Of a stretch of 64,000 bases of DNA, positions 38,589-47,771 are shown in pieces (positions within the stretch are counted from its first letter, which is position 1; each line of letters starts with the position of its first letter). Location: contig NZ_QFYP01000001.1 in the NCBI RefSeq assembly GCF_003254505.1, positions 2,340,001-2,404,000 on the forward strand, read 5' to 3'. The stretch comes from Phenylobacterium hankyongense. GTDB taxonomy: Bacteria > Pseudomonadota > Alphaproteobacteria > Caulobacterales > Caulobacteraceae. The notes beneath the pieces are model-generated. The model was not told the origin of the DNA, searched no databases, and saw only the letters and a program-made list of their open reading frames with translations. Position numbers and translations under genes: made by a program.

Positions 38589-39935
38589 ATGCGTGCTCGC
38601 CCCATCCGCAGGCTTCTTGCCCTCAGCGCGCTGACGCTGACCGCGGCGTTCGCCGCCGAAGCCCGGGCCGAAGTCACCGTGCTGCGGGATTTCACCCTGA
38701 TCGACGGCACCGGCCGCCCGGCCGCGGTGAATTCGGCCATGGTCATCGACAACGGGCGGATCACCTGGGTCGGCCCCACGGGCAAGCTGAAGGCGCCCGC
38801 CAAGGCGGCCGTGGTGAACCTCAAGGGCAAGTACGTGATGCCCGGCCTGATCGACCTGCACGTCCACCTCGGCAACGTGAAGGACATGGTCCAGGACAAG
38901 AAGTTCTTCACGCAGGACAACGTCGAGCAGGACCTGCGTACCTATGCGGCCTATGGCGTGACCACGGTGGAGAGCCTCGGCACCGACTCCGATCTGATCT
39001 TCCGCCTGCGCGCGGCGCAGCGCGCCGGTCGCCCGACGATGGCCCGGGTCTACACCGCCGGTCAGGGCTTCGTGTTCAAGGGCGGCTATGGCGGCCTGGC
39101 GGGGGTCAACCAGCCGGTCTCCAGCCCCGCCGAGATCGACCGGGAGGTCGCCGCCCAGGCCGCCAAGGGCGTCGACATCATCAAGCTGTGGCTCGACGAC
39201 GAGCTTGGGACGATGCCCAAGATGCCGCCCGAGATCACCAAGGCGATCATCGATTCGGCCCACAAGCGCGGCCTGCGCGCGGTCGCCCACGTCTTCTATC
39301 TGCAGGACGCCAAGCGCCTGGTCGCCCAGGGCATCGATGGTTTCGCCCACAGCGTGCGCGACAAGCCGATCGACCAGGAGCTGATCGACGGCATGAAGCG
39401 GCACGGCACCTGGCAGCTGGCCGAGACCCTGTCGCGTGAAGCGTCGATGTTCGCCTACGGCGAGCGCGCGCCGTTCCTGGACGATCCGTTCTTCAAGAGG
39501 GGCGTGTCCGCTCAGACCCTGAAGATCCTCGCTGACGCCCAACGGCAGAAGACCGTCGCCTCCGCGCCGCACTTCCACGATTATCCGGCCTTCCTGCAAA
39601 CCGCCGAGCAGAACCTGGGGCGCCTGCGCGCCGCCGGCGTGCCGATCGGATTCGGCACCGACGCCGGACCGCCCGGGCGCTTCCCCGGCTATTTCGAGCA
39701 CTGGGAGCTGCAGTTGATGGTGCAGGCGGGCATCACCCCCGCCGAAGCCATCGCCACCGCCACCGGCCGCGCCGCCCAGTTCCTGCGGGCGAAGGACCTC
39801 GGCACCCTGCAGCCGACCAAGTGGGCCGATCTCGTGGTGCTCGACGCCGATCCGCTGACCGACATCCGGAACACGCGGAAGATCGACGCCGTGTACGTGG
39901 CCGGCCGCAAGGTGCGCAGCATCTGGGACAAGTGA
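38589..39935 (+). CDS. Exported amidohydrolase-family protein
   Basis: A 448-residue metallo-hydrolase of the imidazolonepropionase/prolidase-like branch. A Sec signal peptide occupies about residues 1-27 with cleavage after EARA, so the enzyme acts in the periplasm. The metal ligands expected in the family are present: DLHVHL (His 91 and 93), the carboxylated lysine in DIIKLWLDD, AHVFY, FAHSVRD, and the final Asp in GFGTDAGPPG. Such enzymes cleave cyclic amides, esters or dipeptides; this one lies ahead of an ACS-like transporter (60 bases) and may hydrolyse a lactone or amide precursor of the imported acid. Substrate not deducible. Confidence 0.88.
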   Translation: MRARPIRRLLALSALTLTAAFAAEARAEVTVLRDFTLIDGTGRPAAVNSAMVIDNGRITWVGPTGKLKAPAKAAVVNLKGKYVMPGLIDLHVHLGNVKDMVQDKKFFTQDNVEQDLRTYAAYGVTTVESLGTDSDLIFRLRAAQRAGRPTMARVYTAGQGFVFKGGYGGLAGVNQPVSSPAEIDREVAAQAAKGVDIIKLWLDDELGTMPKMPPEITKAIIDSAHKRGLRAVAHVFYLQDAKRLVAQGIDGFAHSVRDKPIDQELIDGMKRHGTWQLAETLSREASMFAYGERAPFLDDPFFKRGVSAQTLKILADAQRQKTVASAPHFHDYPAFLQTAEQNLGRLRAAGVPIGFGTDAGPPGRFPGYFEHWELQLMVQAGITPAEAIATATGRAAQFLRAKDLGTLQPTKWADLVVLDADPLTDIRNTRKIDAVYVAGRKVRSIWDK

Positions 39936-39995
39936 CGCGCCGACCGGCGCGCATCCCCGACCTCGCCTGACCCCATCTCCGAGGAAGACACGACC

Positions 39996-41300
39996 ATGGC
40001 TCAACCCGCCCTGCCAGTCCGTCCGACCCGGGTCCGACATATCGTGCTGTGGCTGACCGTCGCGGCCTACATGATCACCTACATGGACCGGGTGGTGATC
40101 TCGATCGCCGCGCCCTCGATCCAGAAGGAGATGGGGCTCTCGCTGATCGCCATGGGCTGGGTGTTCGGCGCCTTCCAGCTCAGCTACGCCCTGTTCCAGA
40201 TCCCCGGCGGTTGGCTCGGCGACCGCTACGGTCCGCGGCGCGTGCTGACCGGGATCGTCATGTGGTGGTCGGCCTTCACTGCGGCCACCGCGCTGACCTG
40301 GTCGGCCAGCTCGCTCGTCGTCTGCCGGTTCCTGTTCGGCGCGGGCGAGGCCGGGGCCTTTCCCAACGCCACCCGCTCGCTGTCGCGCTGGATGCTGCCG
40401 TCCGAGCGCGGCTTCGCCCAGGGCCTGACCCATGCGGGCGCGCGGCTGGGCAGCGCACTGACCCCGGTGCTGGTGGTCTTGCTGATCGCCAAGTGGGGAT
40501 GGCGCACGCCGTTCTTCGCCTTCGCCGGCCTCGGCCTCGCGTGGGCGGCGGTGTGGTTCTGGTTCTACCGCGACACCCCGGAGGAGCACCGCCAGGTGAA
40601 CGCCGGCGAACGCGCCCTCATCGAGGCGGGGCTCGGCGGCAAGCCGCTGGCCGGCTCGGCCAGGAAGGCGGTCCCCTGGCGCCAGCTCCTGAGCAACCCG
40701 CAGATCTGGGTGCTGTCGGCCATGTACGCCTGCTACGCCTATGTGATGGCGATCTTCCTGACCTGGTTCCCCAAGTACCTGGTCGACGCCCGGCACTTCT
40801 CGCTGAAGGAGATGGGCTTCTACGCCAGCCTGCCGCTGCTGGCCGCGGTGGTCGGCGATGTCGCCGGCGGCACCTTCTCGGACCGGCTTTTCAAGTGGAC
40901 GGGCCGGCTCAATTTCTCCCGTCGCGCGGTGGCGATCGTGGGCTTCCTGCTGGCGGCAGGCGCCATCCCGCCGGCCGTGCTGTCCGCCAGCCCGCTGGTC
41001 GGAGTGGCCTTCTTCTGCGTGGCGCTGTTCGGGCTGGAGCTGACGGTCGGCGTCTCCTGGGCGGTGACGCTCGACATCGGCGGCGAGTTCGCCGGCTCGG
41101 TGTCGTCGATCATGAACACCTTCGGCAATATCGCCGGCGCCAGCGCCGCGGCGCTGACGGGGTATATCGTCACCCTCTACGGCTGGGACGCGGCCTTCCT
41201 GGTGCTCGCGGGCCTGTGCCTCCTGGCCGCCCTGCTGTTCATCCCCCTCGACTGCTCGAAGCGGATCTACGCCGAGGGGCCGGCCCTCCAGCCGGCCTGA
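39996..41300 (+). CDS. MFS transporter, ACS (anion:cation symporter)-like
   Basis: A 434-residue twelve-helix permease. Helix 1 carries the family pattern YMITYMDRVVISIAAPSIQKE, and helix 4 has FLFGAGEAGAFPNATRSLSRW, both characteristic of the ACS family that imports hexuronates, glucarate, galactonate and similar organic anions. It follows the exported amidohydrolase by 60 bases and probably shares its promoter. Import of a sugar acid or aromatic acid produced in the periplasm is the natural guess. A second ACS-like gene lies at 52382-53716. Confidence 0.9.
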   Translation: MAQPALPVRPTRVRHIVLWLTVAAYMITYMDRVVISIAAPSIQKEMGLSLIAMGWVFGAFQLSYALFQIPGGWLGDRYGPRRVLTGIVMWWSAFTAATALTWSASSLVVCRFLFGAGEAGAFPNATRSLSRWMLPSERGFAQGLTHAGARLGSALTPVLVVLLIAKWGWRTPFFAFAGLGLAWAAVWFWFYRDTPEEHRQVNAGERALIEAGLGGKPLAGSARKAVPWRQLLSNPQIWVLSAMYACYAYVMAIFLTWFPKYLVDARHFSLKEMGFYASLPLLAAVVGDVAGGTFSDRLFKWTGRLNFSRRAVAIVGFLLAAGAIPPAVLSASPLVGVAFFCVALFGLELTVGVSWAVTLDIGGEFAGSVSSIMNTFGNIAGASAAALTGYIVTLYGWDAAFLVLAGLCLLAALLFIPLDCSKRIYAEGPALQPA

Positions 41301-41310
41301 ACCGGAGCGG

Positions 41311-42891
41311 CTAGGCCGGCAGCTCCAGCCGGCCGTCGATGCGGCGGGGAATGGCCAGAGGGTTCGCATCGCCGAGCTCGGCCGGCAGCAGGCCCTTCGG
41401 CATGTCCTGGTAGCAGACCGGCCGCAGGAACCGCATGATCGCCAGCGAGCCCACCGAGGTCGAGCGGCCGTCGGAGGTCGCCGGGAAGGGGCCGCCGTGG
41501 ACCATCGCGTGGCCGACCTCCACCCCGGTGCCGAACCCGTTGAACAGGATCCGTCCGGCCTTGCGCTCGAGCAGCGGCAGGAAGGGGCGCACCTGGTCGT
41601 GGTCGCCGTCTGCCACGTGCAGGGCGACGGTCAGCTGGCCTTCCAGCGCGGCGATCAGCGCTCGTAGGCCTTCGAGATCCGGGGCGCGCACCACCAGCGA
41701 GCTCGCGCCGAACACCTCGTGCTGCAGTTCGGGATTCGCCGTGAAGGCTTCGGCGGTCGTGGAGAACAGCCCAGCCTGGCCCTGGAACAGGTCGCCGGGA
41801 CGGCCGCGGGCGACGGTGGTGACCTGCGGGTGGTCTTCCAGGGTCGAGACGCCGGCGCAATAGGCGGCATGGATCCCGGGGGTCAGCATGGCGGCGGCCG
41901 ACGCCTCCGAGATCGCGGCGGCCGCGGCGGCGGCGAACCTGTCCAGGCCCTCGCCCTCGACCGCCAACACCAGCCCGGGATTGGTGCAGAACTGGCCCGC
42001 GCCCAGGGTCAGGGAGGCGGCGAAGGCCTTGCCGATCGCCTCCGCGCGTTCGGCCAGCGCGCTGGGGAACAGGATCACCGGATTGATCGAGCTCATCTCG
42101 GCGTAGACCGGGATCGGCTCCTCGCGGGCCTGGGCGATGGCGATCAGCGCCTGGCCGCCGCGGCGCGAGCCGGTGAAGCCCACGGCCTTGATCCGTGGAT
42201 CGGCCACCAGCGCCTGGCCGATGGCGAGGCCGCTGTCGAACAGCAGGGAGAACACCCCGTCCGGCAGGCCGGCCGAACGCACCGCCTTCTGCACGGCGCG
42301 GCCGACGATCTCCGACGTCCCCGGGTGCGCGGAGTGGGCCTTGGCGACCACCGGACAGCCGGCGGCCAGGGCTGAGGCGGTGTCGCCGCCGGCGACGGAG
42401 AAGGCGAGCGGGAAGTTGCTGGCGCCGAACACCGCCACGGGTCCCAGCGCGACGTTGCGCAGGCGCAGGTCGACCCGCGGCGCCGGCGTGCGGTCGGGCT
42501 GCGCCGGATCGATCCGGGCCTCCAGGAAGCCGCCGTCGCGGACCACGCCGGCGAACATCCGCAACTGATGGACCGTGCGGCCGCGCTCGCCCTCCAGGCG
42601 CGCCCGGGGCAGGCCGCTCTCGGCCATGCAGCGTTCGACCAGGGCGTCGCCGACCTCCAGGATGTTGTCGGCGATGGCCTCCAGGAAGGCGGCGCGCGCC
42701 TCCAGGCTGGTGTGGCGATAGGTGTCGAACGCCGCCTTGGCGAGGGCGCAGGCCTCCTCGAGGTCTTCGCGCGTCGCGCCGCCGAACACCGGCTCCATCG
42801 GCTGTCCGGCCGTGGGATCGAACGCCTTGATCGCGCCGTCACGCCCGGCCCGGGCCGCGCCGCCAATCAACATCTCGCCGGTGATCTTCAT
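41311..42891 (-). CDS. 2,5-dioxovalerate (alpha-ketoglutarate semialdehyde) dehydrogenase
   Basis: A 526-residue NAD(P)-dependent aldehyde dehydrogenase of the KGSADH-III type. The ATG at 42891 gives the family-typical start [10 protein letters not shown]; upstream codons are low-complexity repeat. Catalytic features: [19 protein letters not shown] for the oxyanion Asn, [37 protein letters not shown] and the nucleophile Cys in [10 protein letters not shown]. It produces 2-oxoglutarate, the end of Weimberg-type pentose and of glucarate/galactarate breakdown. It is transcribed divergently from a GntR gene with a perfect operator palindrome between them. Together with the XylX-like gene it forms the lower half of a sugar-acid pathway. 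Confidence 0.9.
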   Translation of the reverse strand: MKITGEMLIGGAARAGRDGAIKAFDPTAGQPMEPVFGGATREDLEEACALAKAAFDTYRHTSLEARAAFLEAIADNILEVGDALVERCMAESGLPRARLEGERGRTVHQLRMFAGVVRDGGFLEARIDPAQPDRTPAPRVDLRLRNVALGPVAVFGASNFPLAFSVAGGDTASALAAGCPVVAKAHSAHPGTSEIVGRAVQKAVRSAGLPDGVFSLLFDSGLAIGQALVADPRIKAVGFTGSRRGGQALIAIAQAREEPIPVYAEMSSINPVILFPSALAERAEAIGKAFAASLTLGAGQFCTNPGLVLAVEGEGLDRFAAAAAAAISEASAAAMLTPGIHAAYCAGVSTLEDHPQVTTVARGRPGDLFQGQAGLFSTTAEAFTANPELQHEVFGASSLVVRAPDLEGLRALIAALEGQLTVALHVADGDHDQVRPFLPLLERKAGRILFNGFGTGVEVGHAMVHGGPFPATSDGRSTSVGSLAIMRFLRPVCYQDMPKGLLPAELGDANPLAIPRRIDGRLELPA

Positions 42892-42904
42892 GTGGCAGGC
42901 CCTT

Positions 42905-42955
42905 GGTTCGAGGTCGGGGGTTCGAGGTCGGGAGGTTCGAGGTCGGGGGTTCGAG
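42905..42955 (+). repeat. Tandem GGTTCGAG repeat in the dehydrogenase leader
   Basis: GGTTCGAG begins at 42905, 42919, 42934 and 42948, spaced 14, 15 and 14 bases, with intervening GTCGGG. The 17 bases 42940-42956 are identical to the T-arm strand of the tRNA-Arg at 63123-63199. It sits between the GntR operator and the aldehyde dehydrogenase start, in the 5' leader. Confidence 0.8.
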
Positions 42956-42998
42956 TGCGCGAGGCGCGCCCGACACACGTCAATGCGCGAAGCGCAGA

Positions 42999-43008
42999 TT
43001 GCATGCAA
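42999..43008. promoter_or_regulatory. GntR/FCD-type operator candidate (TTGCATGCAA)
   Basis: Perfect decameric palindrome TTGCATGCAA, 107 bases upstream of the aldehyde dehydrogenase and 121 bases upstream of the divergent GntR gene. It suits autoregulation of the GntR protein and control of the dehydrogenase. Confidence 0.7.
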
Positions 43009-43129
43009 TATGTCTTCGCGCCCTTTCGGCCGCCGACGGGTCCGGCCTATTTAGAGGGCAGGCGGACGGTCGCCAACCGTCGGCCGGGATTAAGCTTGTA
43101 TCCCGACAGGGCGGTGCGATATTTCCGCC

Positions 43130-43894
43130 ATGGCGCGCGACCGGTCGACCACCACCACCAATGTCCCCGAGGACGCTCCGGCGCAGGACGCTGCGCCGGC
43201 GAAACGCGCGCCCATCGAGATGCAAAAGGGCTGGCTGCACCAGGACGCCGTCGCCGTGCTGCGGCGGCTCATCCTGTCGGGCGAACTGCCCCCCGGCGAG
43301 CGGCTGCGCGAAGTGGTGATGAGCGAGCGCCTGGGCATGTCCCGCACGCCGGTGCGCGAGGCGTTCCGCACGCTCGCCGCCGAGGGCCTGGTCGACCTCC
43401 TGCCCAACCGGAGCGTCGTGGTCAGCGAGGTCAACGTCGAGGATTCAGTCGACGTGTTCGCAGTGCTGGGCGCGATGGAGGCGCTGGCCGGCCAGTTCGC
43501 CTGCTATCGGATGACCCAGGTGCAGATCGACGAGCTCACCGAGCTGCAGCAAACCCTGGAGCGTCAGTTCCAGATGGCCGATCGGGTCGGCTACACCGAC
43601 ACCAACCGACGGGTCCACGAACTGCTGGTCGAGGGCTCGGGGAACACCTCGCTGATCCTCGCCTGGCGGATGATCCTGCCGAGGGCGGAGCGCGCGCGGA
43701 CGCTCAACAACCTCGATCGCCGGCGCTGGGCCGAGGCGGTGAACGAACACCGGGCCATGCTCGAGGCGATCATCGCGCGGGACGGGCCGCGGCTGAGCAC
43801 GCTGATGCAGGAGCACTTCGACAACGGCAGCGAGACGATGTCGAAGCGCAAGACCACCACGCCCCCCGGCCGACCGCTGTCCGTTCCGGCCTAG
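43130..43894 (+). CDS. GntR-family transcriptional regulator (FCD/FadR subfamily), first copy
   Basis: A 254-residue regulator. The winged-helix DNA-binding domain covers about residues 33-100, with LRRLILSGELPPGERLREVVM and the recognition helix GMSRTPVREAFRTLAAEGLV. The C-terminal FCD ligand domain has conserved polar residues in VHELLVEGSGNTSLI and NEHRAMLEAI, the positions that bind a metal and an acid effector in this subfamily. It is paralogous to the second GntR at 48617-49372 (long shared stretches, including MSRTPVREAFRTLAAEGLV and DVFAVLG). It probably represses the island through TTGYATRCAA sites. The XylX-like gene follows 90 bases downstream. Confidence 0.93.
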   Translation: MARDRSTTTTNVPEDAPAQDAAPAKRAPIEMQKGWLHQDAVAVLRRLILSGELPPGERLREVVMSERLGMSRTPVREAFRTLAAEGLVDLLPNRSVVVSEVNVEDSVDVFAVLGAMEALAGQFACYRMTQVQIDELTELQQTLERQFQMADRVGYTDTNRRVHELLVEGSGNTSLILAWRMILPRAERARTLNNLDRRRWAEAVNEHRAMLEAIIARDGPRLSTLMQEHFDNGSETMSKRKTTTPPGRPLSVPA

Positions 43895-43984
43895 GCCGCC
43901 GCGTCAGGGCCCGACGGCTTCGCCGATTGACAGGTGAACGCCCGCGTCGGATAGCGGGTGGGAAACTTGTATGGAAGAAGTGCC

Positions 43985-45133
43985 ATGGGAAGATTCCTGC
44001 CGCAGGACTGGGATCGGGCGCGCCTGCTGGGCAGGATGATGCTTCCGGCCGGTCCGACGCCGGTGGCGGTGGTGGACGGCCGGCTGCGGGACCTCTCCGC
44101 CCACGCGCCCACCGTGGCCGATCTTCTCGCCAGGCTGGAGCCCGGCGCCGAGCCGCCGGCGGGGCGGGACCTCGGGCCGCTGTCCGACCACGACATCACG
44201 CCGGCCTGGGACGGCGAGGGCGGCGCGTCGCGCCTGCTGGCCCCCATCGACCTGCAGTGCGTCAAGGCCGCCGGGGTGACCTTCGCCGTCTCCGCGCTCG
44301 AGCGGGTGATCGAGGAGCGCGCCCGGGGCGATGCGAGCCGCGCCGCCGAGATCCGCGAGGGGCTGCAGAAGCGCATCGGCGCCGACCTGAAGGCCGTCAC
44401 GCCCGGCTCGCCGGCCGCCGAGGATCTGAAGGCGGTGCTGATCGCCGACGGGCTGTGGTCGCAGTACCTCGAAGTGGCGATCGGGCCGCACGCCGAGGTG
44501 TTCACCAAGGCGCCTGTGCTGTCGTCGGTGGGCTGGGGCGAATGCGTCGGCATCCGCGCCGACTCCGACTGGAACAATCCGGAGCCGGAGATCGTCGTGG
44601 TCTGCGATCCGCAGGGACGGCTGCGCGGCGCGACCCTGGGCAACGACGTCAACCTGCGCGACATCGAGGGCCGCAGCGCCCTGCTGCTCGGCAAGGCCAA
44701 GGACAACAACGCCTCCTGCGCCCTGGGGCCCTTCATCCGCCTGTTCGACGACACCTTCACCCTCGACGACGTCCGCCAGGCGGTGGTCTCGCTGGAGATC
44801 GACGGGCAGGACAACTACCGCCTGGAGGGCAAGTCGAGCATGGCCCTGATCAGCCGCGATCCGGTCGAACTCGTCGCCCAGACGATCGGCCGCAACCACC
44901 AGTATCCGGACGGCTTCGTGCTGTTCCTCGGCACCATGTTCGCCCCGGTCGAGGACCGCGAGACGCAGGGCGGCGGCTTCACCCACAAGGTCGGCGACCT
45001 GGTGCGGGTGAGTTCGGAAAAGCTCGGCACGCTGGAGAACAAGGTGGTGCGGTGCCACGAGGCGCCGCCCTGGACCTACGGCATCTCCCAGTTGATGCGT
45101 AACCTCGCCGCCCGCGACCTCCTGCGGGCCTGA
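43985..45133 (+). CDS. xylX: Fumarylacetoacetate-hydrolase fold dehydratase (XylX-like)
   Basis: A 382-residue protein of the FAH superfamily. I use ATG 43985, preceded by GGAAGAAG; a GTG nine codons upstream is less likely. Segments SALERVIEERARGDASRA, GLWSQYLEVAIGP, VGWGECVGIRADSDWNNPEPE, GNDVNLRDIEGRSALLL and KAKDNNASCALGPF are the conserved metal-site blocks of the 2-keto-3-deoxy-pentonate dehydratase group (Caulobacter XylX and relatives), which yields alpha-ketoglutarate semialdehyde. Pairing with the KGSADH gene supports that reaction. The exact substrate (xylonate-, arabinonate- or another sugar-acid-derived) is unproven, so the symbol is provisional. Confidence 0.82.
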   Translation: MGRFLPQDWDRARLLGRMMLPAGPTPVAVVDGRLRDLSAHAPTVADLLARLEPGAEPPAGRDLGPLSDHDITPAWDGEGGASRLLAPIDLQCVKAAGVTFAVSALERVIEERARGDASRAAEIREGLQKRIGADLKAVTPGSPAAEDLKAVLIADGLWSQYLEVAIGPHAEVFTKAPVLSSVGWGECVGIRADSDWNNPEPEIVVVCDPQGRLRGATLGNDVNLRDIEGRSALLLGKAKDNNASCALGPFIRLFDDTFTLDDVRQAVVSLEIDGQDNYRLEGKSSMALISRDPVELVAQTIGRNHQYPDGFVLFLGTMFAPVEDRETQGGGFTHKVGDLVRVSSEKLGTLENKVVRCHEAPPWTYGISQLMRNLAARDLLRA

Positions 45134-45146
45134 GCGCCGGACCGGG

Positions 45147-45587
45147 CTATTTGCCGGCGGGCGCGGGATCGATGCGGATCTGCTGCAGGACCTGGGCGTC
45201 GCGGGGCAGCTCCGCCGTACCCGCCGGGAACTGGTTGGTCGAGAGCAGGTAGGCGGTGATGTCGGCGACCGTCGCGCCGCCCAGGCTGCCGGGATTGCTC
45301 GCCGGCATGGTGGTGCGGGTGCGGGCGAACAGGTCGCCCACGCTCTGGCCGGTCCAGGCGCCGAGGAAGCCGCCCCCGGAGAGGGCCGGGGACATGTCGC
45401 CGCCGCTCAGCGACGCGCCGTGGCACAGGGCGCAGTTGGCGGCGTAGAGCGCCTTGCCGCGCTCCGCCTGCACGGCCGTGTAGACGCCGTCCCAGACCGA
45501 CCGGGACGGGGGCTGGGCCTGCGACGGGCAGGCGGTCGTCAGGGCCAGAAGGCCGGCCGCGGCCGCCGCTCTCGTGATGGGGTTCAT
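45147..45587 (-). CDS. Periplasmic c-type cytochrome
   Basis: A 146-residue exported protein with a signal peptide (about 1-25) and one haem-binding motif CALCH near residue 53, in the order expected for class I cytochrome c; the axial Met is probably in TTMPAS near residue 95. It starts 10 bases downstream of the PQQ dehydrogenase stop, so it is the likely electron acceptor of that enzyme, passing electrons to the respiratory chain. The AC in TTACPSQA could instead signal a lipoprotein, but the Sec-cleavage pattern AQA is equally plausible. Confidence 0.9.
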   Translation of the reverse strand: MNPITRAAAAAGLLALTTACPSQAQPPSRSVWDGVYTAVQAERGKALYAANCALCHGASLSGGDMSPALSGGGFLGAWTGQSVGDLFARTRTTMPASNPGSLGGATVADITAYLLSTNQFPAGTAELPRDAQVLQQIRIDPAPAGK

Positions 45588-45597
45588 GGGACCTCGC

Positions 45598-47634
45598 CTA
45601 TCCGCGCGGCAGCCGGAAGGCCACCAACTCGCCGCTGTAGTTCCCGCCGCCGATGGCCAGCACGATGTACTGCGCCCCGCCCAGCATGTAGGTCATCGGC
45701 GCGCCGGATTGCGGCGCCGGCAGGTAGACCGCGCCCTTCTCCTCGCCGGTGGCCTTGTCGTAGGCCCGCAGCATCGCCCCGCGGGCGCCCGAGGGAGTGG
45801 TGACGAAGCCGGCCTCGCCGCAGACCACCAGGGTCTTGGTGGTCAAGGGACCGATCAGCGACCCCGCCCGGCCGGTGCGCGGGATCTTGACGCCCTTCAG
45901 CGCCGGATGGTTGCGGATCTCGTCCGGGGTCTCGCCGTGGGCGATCTGCCAGGCGATGTCGCCCTTGGTGAGGTCGATGGCGGTGATGCGGCCGTAGGGC
46001 GGCTTCAGCAGCGGCAGGCCCTGCACGGTCAGCAGGCCGGGCCGGAAGCCGTCGCGCTCCGGCGGCTTGCCCGGGGCGCGGGGCGCAGCGCGCATGTTCA
46101 CGTAGTCGAAGTCGGACTCCGCCGGGTCGGTGTTCTTCACCGCCATCATCACGTCGGCCTGGGTCTTGGAGTAGACGTAGACGATGTGGTGCTCCGGGTC
46201 GTAGGAGCCGCCGGCCCAGTTGGTCCCGCCGGTCAGGTTCGGCGCGGTCAGCGTCCCCCAGCTGCCCTCGGGATGGTAGACCGTGGGCGGCGTGAAGATC
46301 GGCCCGATCCGGTAGTTGGCGATCAGCTTCAGCGCCTGCGCATGAAGCTCGGGCGTGTAGTCGATCAGCACGCTCGGATCGATGCCCTGGACGTCGTAGG
46401 CCGGCGGCTTGGACGGGTGCGGCTGGGTCGGCGAGTACCATTCGCCGGGCACGTCGCCCTTCGGCACGCGCTTCTCCGGGATCGGCCAGATCGGCTTTCC
46501 GGTCTCGCGGTTGAGCACATAGAGGAAGGACTGTTTGGAAGGCTGCGCCAGCGCCTTGACGATCTTCCCCCTGACCGGGATGTCCACGAGGATCGCCGCG
46601 CAGCAGGTGTCGTAGTCCCACAGGCCGTGGTGGACCATCTGGTAGTGCCAGCGGCGCTCGCCGGTGTGCAGGTCGACCGCCACCAGGCTCTCGCCGAACA
46701 GCGCATCGCCCCGGCGGTGGCCGCCCTCCTCGTCGCCGGTAGGCAGTTCGACGCCGAGGTAGGCGAGGTTCAGCTCCTCATCGACGGAGATCTGGCACCA
46801 GACGCCGCCGCTGCCGATGTTCTCGGTCCCGTCCAGCCAGGTGTCGTAGCCGAACTCGCCCTTCTTCGGGATGGTGTGGAAGATCCACAGGCGCTTGCCG
46901 GTGCGGACGTCGAAGCCGCGGACGTAGCCCTTGGTGTTCTTGAAGGTCTTCGGGATGTTGCCGACCGAATGGGCGGCGCCGATGATCACCACGTCCTTGG
47001 CGACGCACGGCGTGGCGTGCAGGCCGATGTCCGACAGGATCGGATCGATGTCCTGGTCGTCGTCCTGCTTCAGGTCGACGACGCCGTTGACGCCGAAGCC
47101 CGGGACCGGCAGCCCGCTCTTGGCGTCCAGCGCCACCAGCTGGTAGCCGATGGTCACATAGAGGATGCGGCCCTCGACGCCGTCGGTCCAATAGGCGAGG
47201 CCGCGGCCGGAGAGCTTGCGCGGCGCGACCTCGGCGCGCTGGCCCTCGTCCTCTCGATGCATCCAGAGGATCTCGCCGGTGGCGGCGTCCAGCGCGACGA
47301 CGTCGCGACGCGACCCGGCGGTGGTGTAGATCACCCCGCCGATCATCAGCGGCGTACTCTCGAACTGGTATTCCGGCCGCGCCCCGAAGGCGTCGGTCTT
47401 GAACCGCCAGGCGACCTCCAGGTCGTTGAAGTTGGCGGCGTTGATCTGGTCGAGCGGCGAATAGCGGGTGTTGGCCAGGTCGCCGGCGAAGCTGCGCCAC
47501 TCGACGTCCTTCGCGTGCGGACCGCGGGCAGGCGGCCCCGGACGCGCCGCGGTCTGCGCGCGGGCCGACGCCCTGGCCATCAGGTAGCCGACGAACGGCA
47601 GGGCAAGCGCAGCTCGTCTGGAAACGCGTCTCAT
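45598..47634 (-). CDS. PQQ-dependent quinoprotein dehydrogenase, exported
   Basis: A 678-residue eight-bladed propeller. The start is ATG 47634; the N-terminus RRVSRRAALALPFVGYL resembles a twin-arginine signal. Propeller repeats with the tryptophan docking pattern are visible (ALDAATGEILWMHR, GFDVRTGKRLWIFH, AVDLHTGERRWHYQ, VLNRETGKPIWPI, AIDLTKGDIAWQI). The active-site region around HHGLWDYDTCCAAIL resembles the glucose dehydrogenase branch but there is no membrane anchor domain. It would oxidise an alcohol or aldose in the periplasm with electrons passing to the cytochrome c encoded next. Palindrome TTGCATACAA lies 111 bases upstream. The oxidised substrate is unknown. Confidence 0.92.
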   Translation of the reverse strand: MRRVSRRAALALPFVGYLMARASARAQTAARPGPPARGPHAKDVEWRSFAGDLANTRYSPLDQINAANFNDLEVAWRFKTDAFGARPEYQFESTPLMIGGVIYTTAGSRRDVVALDAATGEILWMHREDEGQRAEVAPRKLSGRGLAYWTDGVEGRILYVTIGYQLVALDAKSGLPVPGFGVNGVVDLKQDDDQDIDPILSDIGLHATPCVAKDVVIIGAAHSVGNIPKTFKNTKGYVRGFDVRTGKRLWIFHTIPKKGEFGYDTWLDGTENIGSGGVWCQISVDEELNLAYLGVELPTGDEEGGHRRGDALFGESLVAVDLHTGERRWHYQMVHHGLWDYDTCCAAILVDIPVRGKIVKALAQPSKQSFLYVLNRETGKPIWPIPEKRVPKGDVPGEWYSPTQPHPSKPPAYDVQGIDPSVLIDYTPELHAQALKLIANYRIGPIFTPPTVYHPEGSWGTLTAPNLTGGTNWAGGSYDPEHHIVYVYSKTQADVMMAVKNTDPAESDFDYVNMRAAPRAPGKPPERDGFRPGLLTVQGLPLLKPPYGRITAIDLTKGDIAWQIAHGETPDEIRNHPALKGVKIPRTGRAGSLIGPLTTKTLVVCGEAGFVTTPSGARGAMLRAYDKATGEEKGAVYLPAPQSGAPMTYMLGGAQYIVLAIGGGNYSGELVAFRLPRG

Positions 47635-47745
47635 CGACTTCTCACCTGTTTCCTCTCGCCGGCCGCTCATGAAGGGCGGCGGCCGCTGAATTCCGTGCGA
47701 GTGCGCCGCGTCCCGGCGCCAGCTTAGGCATAGCAGGCGAAAAAA

Positions 47746-47755
47746 TTGCATACAA
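47746..47755. promoter_or_regulatory. GntR/FCD-type operator candidate (TTGCATACAA)
   Basis: TTGCATACAA lies 111 bases upstream of the PQQ dehydrogenase start, between it and the end of the upstream gene. It gives that two-gene unit its own operator. Confidence 0.65.
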
Positions 47756-47771
47756 CCGGCCGTTGACAGCC

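Noticed and set aside
42905..42956. tRNA fragment or tRNA gene in the aldehyde dehydrogenase leader
   Set aside because: Only the T-arm-like strand is present; no acceptor stem or anticodon arm can be folded.
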